From: Desulfomicrobiaceae bacterium
GTDB lineage: Bacteria; Desulfobacterota; Desulfovibrionia; Desulfovibrionales; Desulfomicrobiaceae
Length of the DNA: 5,595 bases
Direction of reading: 5' to 3'
Assembly: GCA_003530935.1 (NCBI GenBank)
Contig: DPEO01000157.1
Span: forward strand, 1 to 5,595
The translations under genes were made by a program, and so were the position numbers. The notes below the pieces were generated by a model. That model was not told where the DNA came from and ran no database searches. It was given only the letters and a program-made list of their open reading frames with translations. The first letter of the stretch is position 1; each line of letters starts with the position of its first letter. Below, in pieces: positions 1 to 5,595 of this stretch.

Positions 1-1
1 C

Positions 2-280
2 GTGTCGGGCCTTCCCCTGATTGTGGTGGTGGACGACGTGGACTTTGCCTGCCGCCATTGGGACAACTTTCTGTGGGTGACCTTTACCCGTTCCGACCCG
101 GCCACGGACACCTATGGCGTGGACGCCCAGATGCACTGCAAGCATTGGGGATGCCGGGCCATGGTCATCGACGCCCGGCTCAAAACCTACCATGCCCCGC
201 CCTTGGAAATGGACCCGGAGGTGGAAAAACGCGTGGACGCCCTTGCGGCCCCCGGCGGTCCGCTGTATGGCCGCATCTAG
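2..280 (+). CDS. UbiD-family decarboxylase, C-terminal fragment (5' end outside window)
   Basis: The last ~92 residues of a UbiD-family protein, cut by the left edge; the reading frame is open to base 2 and ends at TAG 278-280. The GTG at base 2 is only an internal codon. UbiD enzymes carry out reversible, prenylated-FMN-dependent decarboxylation of aromatic or unsaturated acids, for example in quinone biosynthesis, and act in the cytoplasm. The fragment shows the family's C-terminal pattern: a hydrophobic strand ending in VVVDDVD, then W-DNFLWVTFTRSDPATDTY, then HWGCRAMVIDARLK and HAPPLEMDPEV, ending PGGPLYGRI. The ending resembles UbiD homologues of anaerobes and archaea more than E. coli UbiD. 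The flavin site and catalytic Glu/Arg residues lie upstream and cannot be checked, so the substrate is unknown; a menaquinone-pathway decarboxylase is one possibility. Its stop is 40 bases before pyruvate kinase, with no terminator seen, so the two may share a transcript. Confidence 0.8.
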   Translation: MSGLPLIVVVDDVDFACRHWDNFLWVTFTRSDPATDTYGVDAQMHCKHWGCRAMVIDARLKTYHAPPLEMDPEVEKRVDALAAPGGPLYGRI

Positions 281-307
281 AATCCGGACTGTCGTTCTCT
301 ACCCTGC

Positions 308-314
308 AAGGAGG
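308..314 (+). promoter_or_regulatory. Ribosome binding site of pyruvate kinase
   Basis: AAGGAGG lies 6 bases before the ATG at 321. It decides the start: the frame is open much further upstream (to ATG 114, inside the UbiD gene), but only the 321 start has this signal, and it gives the N-terminus expected of the family (M-x-TKIVATLGPAS). Confidence 0.9.
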
Positions 315-320
315 CCCCTT

Positions 321-1739
321 ATGCAGACCAAGATCGTGGCCACCCTCGGTCCCGCGTCCCTGGAACCTGGTGTATTGCGTGCCATGGTGCACCATGGCGT
401 GCGCATCTTTCGCCTCAATTTTTCCCACGCCGACGCCGCCCACTTCGGCCCGGTGATCCAGAAGATCCGCGCCGTGGAGGCGGAGACCGGGGTGCTGCTC
501 ACGGTCATGGGGGACTTGTGCGGTCCCAAGATCCGCATCGGCGAGGTGGCGGGCTCCCCCTTACAGATCCGCAAAGGCGCCTACGTGTGTTTGGGCGCGC
601 CTGGCGAAAAGCCCCAGGAGACGGACATCTTCATCAGCCTGGAGGCGGTAGAGCTTCTCGAAGGTCTTGGCGAAGGCATGCCCGTGTCTTTGTCCGACGG
701 TATGCTCCAATTTCGGGTGGTCAAGGTCTTGAAGCCGGACCGGCTCTTCCTCTTGGAGGCGCAAAACGGCGGGATGCTCACCTCCAACAAAGGCATCGCC
801 TTTCCGGGTAAAAGCCTGCGTGTGGCCGCGCTCACGGACAAGGACCGCCGGGACCTGCACGAGGGCCTGGACATCGGCCTCGACGCCGTGGCCTTGTCCT
901 TTGTGCAGAGCCGTGACGACATCGATGACATCAAGGCCGAAATCGCCCGGCATGGCACCTGGATCCCGGTGGTGGCCAAGGTGGAGCGCCGCAACGCCGT
1001 GGACGACATCGACGCCATCGTGGATGCCGCGGACGCCATCATGGTGGCCCGGGGTGATCTGGGGTTGGAATGCAGCCCGGCGGAGCTGCCCATCATTCAG
1101 AAAAAGCTCCTTCGCGCCTGCCGCCACGCCCAGAAACCGGCCATCGTCGCCACCCAGATGCTCCTTTCCATGGTGAAGAACCCCGTGCCCACCCGGGCCG
1201 AGGCCACGGACGTGGCCAACGCCATGCTCGACGGCGCGGACTGCGTCATGCTTTCGGAAGAGACCGCCATCGGCTCCTATCCGGTGGAGGCCGTGCGCTT
1301 CATCCAGGAGATCGCCCAGTACGCCGAGCCCTATTACCTGGAGCGCATCGGCGGCCCGTATCGGCCCAAGGAAGAGAAAAATCCGCCCAAGTTCATCGCC
1401 TATTCCGCCTGTCTCTTGGCGGACAACGCCGAAAGCGCCGCCATCGTCTGCCACTCCACCACCGGCGCCACGGCGCGGTACATCTCCAGCCGCCGGCCGC
1501 GGCAGCCCATCTACGGCATGACCACCGACGTCCGGGTGCTGCGCTGGCTCAACTTTTTCTGGGGAGTGACCCCGGTGATGAGCGACGCTTCCATTTCCAG
1601 CCACCAGAAGCGGGCGGAGCACTTCGTACAATCTTTTGCAGGATTTCGCCACGGCGAGAGCGTGGTCATCGCCAGCGGCCAGGCCACGCCCGGCATGCCG
1701 GCGGTGATGACCAACGAGATCAAGGTGTATTACAAGTAA
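321..1739 (+). CDS. pyk: Pyruvate kinase, predicted potassium-independent type
   Basis: Cytoplasmic glycolytic enzyme converting phosphoenolpyruvate and ADP to pyruvate and ATP. It is complete, 472 residues, the usual bacterial length. Visible motifs: TKIVATLGPAS (3-13) and FRLNFSHAD (30-38) of the A domain; DLCGPKIRIG (65-74) at the start of the B domain (~70-165); the signature VVAKVE with catalytic Lys220 and metal ligand Glu222; VARGDLGLE (242-250) with metal ligand Asp246; ATQML (277-281), NPVPTRAE (287-294), and MLSEETAIG (310-318), where many homologues have SGETA. The C-terminal domain (~350-472) has the STTGATAR loop (379-386), which in allosteric homologues binds an effector phosphate; whether this enzyme is allosteric cannot be read from sequence. 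In rabbit muscle numbering, positions 113/114/117/120 are Leu/Cys/Lys/Ile, close to the K+-independent pattern. It ends 22 bases before the chemoreceptor gene, suggesting an operon. Identity is secure. Confidence 0.98.
   Translation: MQTKIVATLGPASLEPGVLRAMVHHGVRIFRLNFSHADAAHFGPVIQKIRAVEAETGVLLTVMGDLCGPKIRIGEVAGSPLQIRKGAYVCLGAPGEKPQETDIFISLEAVELLEGLGEGMPVSLSDGMLQFRVVKVLKPDRLFLLEAQNGGMLTSNKGIAFPGKSLRVAALTDKDRRDLHEGLDIGLDAVALSFVQSRDDIDDIKAEIARHGTWIPVVAKVERRNAVDDIDAIVDAADAIMVARGDLGLECSPAELPIIQKKLLRACRHAQKPAIVATQMLLSMVKNPVPTRAEATDVANAMLDGADCVMLSEETAIGSYPVEAVRFIQEIAQYAEPYYLERIGGPYRPKEEKNPPKFIAYSACLLADNAESAAIVCHSTTGATARYISSRRPRQPIYGMTTDVRVLRWLNFFWGVTPVMSDASISSHQKRAEHFVQSFAGFRHGESVVIASGQATPGMPAVMTNEIKVYYK
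381..398. repeat. Perfect 18-base palindrome inside pyk
   Basis: GCCATGGTGCACCATGGC equals its own reverse complement (two 9-base arms, no spacer). It lies 60 bases into pyk and encodes residues 21-26, AMVHHG, just before the conserved RLNFSH motif. It contains two CCATGG sites around a GTGCAC site. No function is shown; chance within GC-rich coding sequence is the default explanation. Confidence 0.7.
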
Positions 1740-1750
1740 TACGTGAGGAG

Positions 1751-1758
1751 AAGGAGGA
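1751..1758 (+). promoter_or_regulatory. Ribosome binding site of the chemoreceptor gene
   Basis: AAGGAGGA sits just before the ATG at 1762, with 4 bases between GGAGG and the start codon. It falls in the 22-base gap after pyk and supports independent, efficient initiation of the downstream gene on a shared message. Confidence 0.88.
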
Positions 1759-1761
1759 GAT

Positions 1762-3684
1762 ATGCGCGTCGGTGTATGGCCCATGATTTTGGCGGTGGCC
1801 ACCGCTGGAGCCGCGGGTGCGAGCTTCATCATACCTGCCCCGTGGGGCAGTGTCGTGGTGTTGCTCTTGGCTCTGGCCCTGGTCGGGACGTTGGGATGGC
1901 AGGCGCGCGGTGGAGCGCGGACTGCCGCGCAGGCGTCGGGGGAGAGCGACCTCGCCGCCATGGCGCACGTGCTCGATGCCGCCAGCATCGGCCGCTTTCA
2001 GCAGGTCCTCGATTTCTCCGGGGCTGCCGCCAGACAGATCCAGCGTCCTGTCAACGCCCTTTTGGCCTTTGTGGTCGGATTCATCGGTTCGGTGGACGGA
2101 CAAAACCGCATCCTCGGGGAAGTGCAGCAGTTCTTGAGAAACTTGAACGAGCGTCTGCCAGACCAGCTCTCCCGCACCGCGACCATGGCCAAGGACGTGC
2201 AGGGCGCGGCCACCCAATCCCTGCACGATGCCGAGACCATCTACCAGTCCATGGAGGACATGTCCGTGGCCACCACGGAAATCGCCACTTCCGTGTCCAA
2301 GACCGCCCAAAAGACCGCCGAAGCCCGGGAGCAGGCGGAAAACGCCGCGGCCTCCATCGCCAAGCTCAGCGAGAGCTCACGCAATATCGGCGACGTGAGC
2401 CAAGTGATTCGCGCCATCGCCGCCCAGACCAACCTGCTTGCCTTGAACGCCACCATCGAGGCCGCCCGTGCCGGCGAGGCGGGTCGCGGTTTTGCCGTGG
2501 TGGCCAACGAGGTCAAGGAGCTGGCCCGCCAGACCGCTGAGGCCACGGAAAAGATCACTGCCCTCATCGAAGGCATCCAGAACGATGTGGACGATGCCAT
2601 CGCTCGGGTACAGGGCATCACCGGCTCCGTGGCCGAGGTCAACGACCTCGCCTCCACCATCGCCAGCGCCACGGAGGAGCAGACCGCCACCATGGCCGAG
2701 ATCACCACCAACGTGCGCCGCACCAAGGAAGCCGCCACGGTGGTGAAAGAGCGTGCCGACGCCCTCATGGCCTCTACCGAAGACTTCGCCGCCATCGCAT
2801 CGCAGGTCTCCATCGCCAGCGAGGCCACCAGCCGTATCGTCAAATCCAACGCCGTGGTCCTTTCCAAGGTGGGGGCGAGCCCGGGGCTGGCGAGCCGTCT
2901 CGAGGCGCATCTTTCCCCTGCGGCCCGCCTCAAGAGCGTTCTTTTTAAACACATCGGCTGGGGTAACGAGGTCATCAAGGCCATCGTGACCGGTGTCCCG
3001 CCCGAGGTGGAGATGGATCCCAAAAAATGCGTCTTGGGCAAGTTTCTGGAGACCTACCAGCCGGAGAAACCCGAGGCCCGGCGTATCCTCCAGCAGCTGC
3101 ACCCCCTTCACGACAAGCTCCATGCCTCGGCTGGCCTGGTGCGGCAGGCCACGGCCGAAGGGCGATCCCCGGTCGAGATCATGCGCCTTTTCACCCAGGA
3201 CATCTCGCCTATCCTCAGTCAGGTGCTCGAGCTGCTCTCGCAATGGATCACCGTGGAGGAAGGCGGGGCGATGCAAAGCGGCGAGTTCATGCCGTGGACC
3301 AAGGACTTAGAGCTCGGCATCCCTACCATCGATGAGCAGCACAAAAAGCTCGTGGCCATGATCAACAGCCTGCACCGGGCCGTGGAGAAGAACGACGCCG
3401 CCGGCGCCAAGCGGGTGCTCCAGGAACTCATCGAGTACACGGGCTATCACTTCGGCACGGAAGAGAAATTTTTCGACCAGCACGGCTACCCCGAAACCGA
3501 CGCCCACAAGACCATTCACAAGAAGCTCGTGGACAAGGTTCTGGCCTTCAAGCGCAAGTTTGATGCCGGCGAGGAATTCCTCTCGCAGGAGTTACTCAAC
3601 TTCCTCAAGGACTGGCTCGTGAACCACATCGGCTTCACGGACCGTAAGTATGCGCCGTTCTTGCAGGGCAAGGGAGTCCGATAG
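1762..3684 (+). CDS. Methyl-accepting chemotaxis protein with CZB and bacteriohemerythrin domains
   Basis: A 640-residue receptor that should signal to CheA/CheW. Two hydrophobic segments (~6-24 and ~27-46), joined by only a few residues, form a membrane hairpin with essentially no periplasmic domain. Residues ~65-125 are a weak HAMP-like linker. The MCP signalling domain (~130-365) has the conserved tip, with QTNLLALNATIEAARAGE (222-239) followed by GRGFAVVANEV; a pair at Glu305/Glu306 fits the methylation consensus. Next is a CZB (chemoreceptor zinc-binding) domain, ~390-500, with His397, Cys423 (CVLGKF), His450 and His454. Last is a hemerythrin domain, ~511-634, with all seven di-iron ligands: His527 (DEQH), His563, Glu567, His582, His586, His622 and Asp627. 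Hemerythrins bind O2, and DcrH of Desulfovibrio vulgaris is a known MCP-hemerythrin receptor, though with a periplasmic region. The C-terminus (GKGVR) lacks a CheR/CheB-tethering pentapeptide. Oxygen/redox sensing is inferred from the domains. Confidence 0.95.
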   Translation: MRVGVWPMILAVATAGAAGASFIIPAPWGSVVVLLLALALVGTLGWQARGGARTAAQASGESDLAAMAHVLDAASIGRFQQVLDFSGAAARQIQRPVNALLAFVVGFIGSVDGQNRILGEVQQFLRNLNERLPDQLSRTATMAKDVQGAATQSLHDAETIYQSMEDMSVATTEIATSVSKTAQKTAEAREQAENAAASIAKLSESSRNIGDVSQVIRAIAAQTNLLALNATIEAARAGEAGRGFAVVANEVKELARQTAEATEKITALIEGIQNDVDDAIARVQGITGSVAEVNDLASTIASATEEQTATMAEITTNVRRTKEAATVVKERADALMASTEDFAAIASQVSIASEATSRIVKSNAVVLSKVGASPGLASRLEAHLSPAARLKSVLFKHIGWGNEVIKAIVTGVPPEVEMDPKKCVLGKFLETYQPEKPEARRILQQLHPLHDKLHASAGLVRQATAEGRSPVEIMRLFTQDISPILSQVLELLSQWITVEEGGAMQSGEFMPWTKDLELGIPTIDEQHKKLVAMINSLHRAVEKNDAAGAKRVLQELIEYTGYHFGTEEKFFDQHGYPETDAHKTIHKKLVDKVLAFKRKFDAGEEFLSQELLNFLKDWLVNHIGFTDRKYAPFLQGKGVR

Positions 3685-3769
3685 GGTTGTGCCAGACGTG
3701 CCGCCACGGAGCGTCGCGGTCTCGCCCATTTTGGTGCGCGTAGCCCGTGTCTTCGATCCGGTTACCATG
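3685..3769. other. Convergent spacer, 3' flank of the chemoreceptor gene
   Basis: No gene was found between the receptor stop and the stem-loop at 3770. Reading frames that cross it are antisense shadows of the flanking genes. It contains one weak, imperfect stem-loop (3695-3715, stem broken by a G-A mismatch) with a TTTT run about 14 bases later, too weak to call a terminator. Confidence 0.5.
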
Positions 3770-3796
3770 CCAACGCCCCCATTCCGGGGGCGTTGG
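3770..3796. terminator. Stem-loop terminator shared by convergent genes
   Basis: CCAACGCCCCC (3770-3780) pairs perfectly with GGGGGCGTTGG (3786-3796) across a 5-base loop (ATTCC): an 11-bp, GC-rich stem. It lies 85 bases after the receptor stop and 31 bases after the purL stop, between convergent genes, as expected for a bidirectional terminator. Neither side has a run of T after the stem (+ strand continues TCGTGGAG), so it is not a textbook intrinsic terminator; it may stop polymerase poorly or mainly protect the 3' ends of both messages. Confidence 0.7.
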
Positions 3797-3827
3797 TCGT
3801 GGAGGGGAGCCTGAAGGCGGGCAGGGT

Positions 3828-5595
3828 TCAGCGTTGGCGGCCCCAGTCCAGGGGGGATTGCCAGGCGTGGCGCAGGGCGGAGAGCGCCGCCTGGGCAAGG
3901 AGGGTGCCGGCGTGGGTGAGGCGCAGCGTGGGCTCGGCGCACGTCTCGCCGATGCGGGCGGCGTCTGCGCCCACGAGGGCTTCGAAGGCGTGGGTGCGGT
4001 CTTGGGGCACACTCACCACCAGGCGGCTTGGGCTTTCGCTGTAGAGGATCTCTTCCGGGTGCTGGCAGCCGCGTGCCGGGATGGCGGAGGCGTCCACCAC
4101 CGCGCCCAGCGCCCCGCCCAAGGCCATTTCCGCCACCGTGACCGCGATGCCGCCGTCGGAGACGTCGTGGCAAGCGGAGATGAGCCCTTCGCAGATGGCG
4201 GCATAGAGGCGCTGGTAGCGCTGCCGGGCCGAGAGGGCGTCCACGTGGGGGATGGCGCTGGAAATCCCCAGGGCCTGGGCGTATTCCGAGCCCCCGAGGT
4301 CGCCGTGGGTCATGCCCAGCACGTAGAGGGCCTCGCCGGACTTTTTGAAGTCCGCGGACACGGCCAAGGTCACGTCCGGCATGATGCCGAGCACGGTAAA
4401 GAGCACCGTGGGCGGGATGGAAATCTTGACGCCGCCGCCCAGGTAGTCGTTTTTCATGGAGTCCTTGCCGGAGATGCACGGCACCCCGAAGGCGTGGCAG
4501 AAGTGGGACAGGGCCCGGGCCGAGCGTACGAGCTGGGCGAGCTTGAAGGCGCCGTCGGGATTTTTGTCCGAGGCGATGGGGTCGCACCAGCAGAAGTTGT
4601 CCACCCCAACCAGTTGGTCGGGGTCCGCGCCCACGGCCACGGCGTTGCGGATGGCCTCGTCCATGGCGTTGGCGGTCATCCAATAGGTGTCGAGGTCGCT
4701 CAGCTTGGGGCAGATGCCGCAGGCGAGAACCGCCCCGCGCAGGCTGTCCAGCCGCGGCCGCAGCACTGCGGCGTCCGTGGGGCCGCCCGCTCCCATGAGG
4801 GGTTTGATGACGCTGCCGCCCTGCACCTCGTGGTCGTATTGGCGGATGACGTATTCCCGCGAGCAGATATTGAGGCGGCCGAGCATGGCGAGCAAAAAGT
4901 CGGTGCCGTCTTCCACCCGCGGCCGGGAGGTGGCGGCTGCGGCCGCAGGCGGGGTCCAGAGGGCGGAAAGCTCCATCTGCGGGGTGCCGCGGTGCAGGAA
5001 GTCCATGTCCAGGGCCGCCACCACGCGCTCTCCGTGGCGCACGAGAAAGAGGCCGGAGTCGGTGAACGCCCCCAGATCCGTGGCCTCCACGTCCATTTCC
5101 CGGGCCAGGTCCAAGAATGCGCCGAGCTTGTGCGGCGGCACGGCCACGGTCATGCGTTCCTGAGCCTCGGAGACGAGGATTTCCCACGGCGCAAGCCCCG
5201 GATACTTGAGGGGCGCGCGCGCCAGGTCCAGCTCGCAGCCGCCGGTGTCTTGGGCCATCTCGCCCACGGAGGACGAAAGGCCGCCGGCGCCGTTGTCGGT
5301 GATGGCGTTGTAGAGCCCCTGGTTCCGGGCACGCATGAGAAAATCGTACATCTTGCGCTGGGTGATGGGATCGCCGATCTGCACCGCCGTGGCCGGAGAG
5401 CCTTCGTGAAGCTCTTCCGAGGAGAAGGTGGCGCCGTGGATGCCGTCTTTGCCGATGCGGCCGCCCACCATGACGATGCGGTCGCCCACCTGGGCCTTTT
5501 TCTCGTGGCTGGGGCGGCCGGCCACGGTGGCCGGCATCTTGCCCACGGTGCCGCAAAAGACCAACGGCTTGCCGAGGAAGCGTTCGTGGAACGGC
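3828..5595 (-). CDS. purL: Phosphoribosylformylglycinamidine (FGAM) synthase, PurL, N-terminus outside window
   Basis: Catalyses ATP-dependent conversion of FGAR plus glutamine-derived ammonia to FGAM, the fourth step of purine synthesis, in the cytoplasm. About 589 C-terminal residues are visible; the frame is open through the right edge (fragment begins PFHERFLGKPLVFCGTVGKMP) and stops at TGA 3830-3828. Motifs in order: GRIGKDGIHGATFSSEE (from 5462), VQIGDPITQRK, DNGAGGLSSSVGEMA (5297-5253), PWEILVSEAQERM, then the second AIR-synthase-like half with CPKLSDLDTYW, VDNFCWCDP, CISGKDSMKNDY, GMTHGDLGGSEYAQ and CHDVSDGGIAVTVAEMALGG (4172-4113). The protein ends soon after this domain, so it has no C-terminal glutaminase as in E. 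coli PurL; it should need a separate PurQ, and either PurS or a fused PurS-like N-terminus beyond the window. A low-complexity linker (PPAAAAATS, near 4940) separates the two halves. It converges on the chemoreceptor operon; its promoter is off-window. Confidence 0.96.
   Translation of the reverse strand, partial: PFHERFLGKPLVFCGTVGKMPATVAGRPSHEKKAQVGDRIVMVGGRIGKDGIHGATFSSEELHEGSPATAVQIGDPITQRKMYDFLMRARNQGLYNAITDNGAGGLSSSVGEMAQDTGGCELDLARAPLKYPGLAPWEILVSEAQERMTVAVPPHKLGAFLDLAREMDVEATDLGAFTDSGLFLVRHGERVVAALDMDFLHRGTPQMELSALWTPPAAAAATSRPRVEDGTDFLLAMLGRLNICSREYVIRQYDHEVQGGSVIKPLMGAGGPTDAAVLRPRLDSLRGAVLACGICPKLSDLDTYWMTANAMDEAIRNAVAVGADPDQLVGVDNFCWCDPIASDKNPDGAFKLAQLVRSARALSHFCHAFGVPCISGKDSMKNDYLGGGVKISIPPTVLFTVLGIMPDVTLAVSADFKKSGEALYVLGMTHGDLGGSEYAQALGISSAIPHVDALSARQRYQRLYAAICEGLISACHDVSDGGIAVTVAEMALGGALGAVVDASAIPARGCQHPEEILYSESPSRLVVSVPQDRTHAFEALVGADAARIGETCAEPTLRLTHAGTLLAQAALSALRHAWQSPLDWGRQR

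Noticed and set aside
114..320. Upstream extension of pyk to ATG 114
   Set aside because: It would overlap the UbiD gene by 167 bases, has no family similarity, and the 321 start has a strong ribosome binding site and the correct N-terminus.
561..1988. Long open frame (475 codons) antisense to pyk and the start of the receptor gene
   Set aside because: It mirrors a secure pyruvate kinase gene in GC-rich DNA, where antisense frames stay open by codon bias. Its translation is rich in Gly, His and Arg with no recognisable domain.
3695..3715. Imperfect stem-loop after the receptor gene, followed by TTTT about 14 bases later
   Set aside because: The stem is interrupted by a mismatch and a G-T pair, and the T-run is too distant to form an intrinsic terminator; the perfect stem at 3770-3796 is the better candidate.
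3831..3837. GCGTTGG at the end of purL repeats part of the terminator arm
   Set aside because: Seven bases only, within codons at the end of purL; too short to support an alternative structure.
4937..4948. 12-base palindrome CTGCGGCCGCAG inside purL
   Set aside because: It encodes the alanine-rich linker; runs of GCC/GCG alanine codons readily create such palindromes.
5517..5535. GC-rich inverted repeat GCCGGCCAC-G-GTGGCCGGC inside purL
   Set aside because: It lies in conserved coding sequence (PATVAGRP) made of GC-rich codons; chance plus codon bias explains it.
3592..5556. Long open frame (654 codons) on the - strand overlapping purL in another frame
   Set aside because: Its translation is Arg/Pro/Gly/His-rich low-complexity sequence, while the purL frame carries every family motif. 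It is a shadow frame.

Overview
The window is GC-rich, densely coding bacterial DNA carrying four protein genes: three on the + strand (the first cut by the left edge) and one on the - strand (cut by the right edge). The gene content suggests a Desulfovibrio-like sulfate reducer (Desulfobacterota). The pointers are a chemoreceptor with a C-terminal hemerythrin domain, the architecture known from Desulfovibrio DcrH, and a PurL without a glutaminase domain. This placement is an inference from gene types; there is no rRNA or other taxonomic marker.

Layout. Bases 2-280 hold the C-terminal end of a UbiD-family prenyl-FMN (de)carboxylase. After 40 bases and a strong ribosome binding site comes a complete pyruvate kinase (321-1739). 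After 22 bases and another strong ribosome binding site comes a 640-residue chemoreceptor (1762-3684). It consists of a short membrane hairpin, an MCP signalling domain, a CZB zinc-binding domain and a bacteriohemerythrin domain with all seven di-iron ligands. A 143-base convergent spacer (3685-3827) holds a perfect 11-bp stem-loop, probably a shared terminator. Bases 3828-5595 on the - strand hold the C-terminal three quarters or so of PurL (FGAM synthase).

How the genes relate. The three + strand genes are tightly spaced with no visible promoter or terminator between them, so they are probably co-transcribed. The link between pyruvate kinase and an oxygen/zinc-type receptor is suggestive of energy or redox taxis but is not proven by adjacency. 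PurL is a separate transcription unit that converges on the operon.

Most notable points. The receptor carries two metal-binding modules at its cytoplasmic end and essentially no periplasmic domain. The pyruvate kinase has residues diagnostic of the potassium-independent class. No mobile element, CRISPR array, tRNA or rRNA was seen, and I do not claim a wholly new system here.
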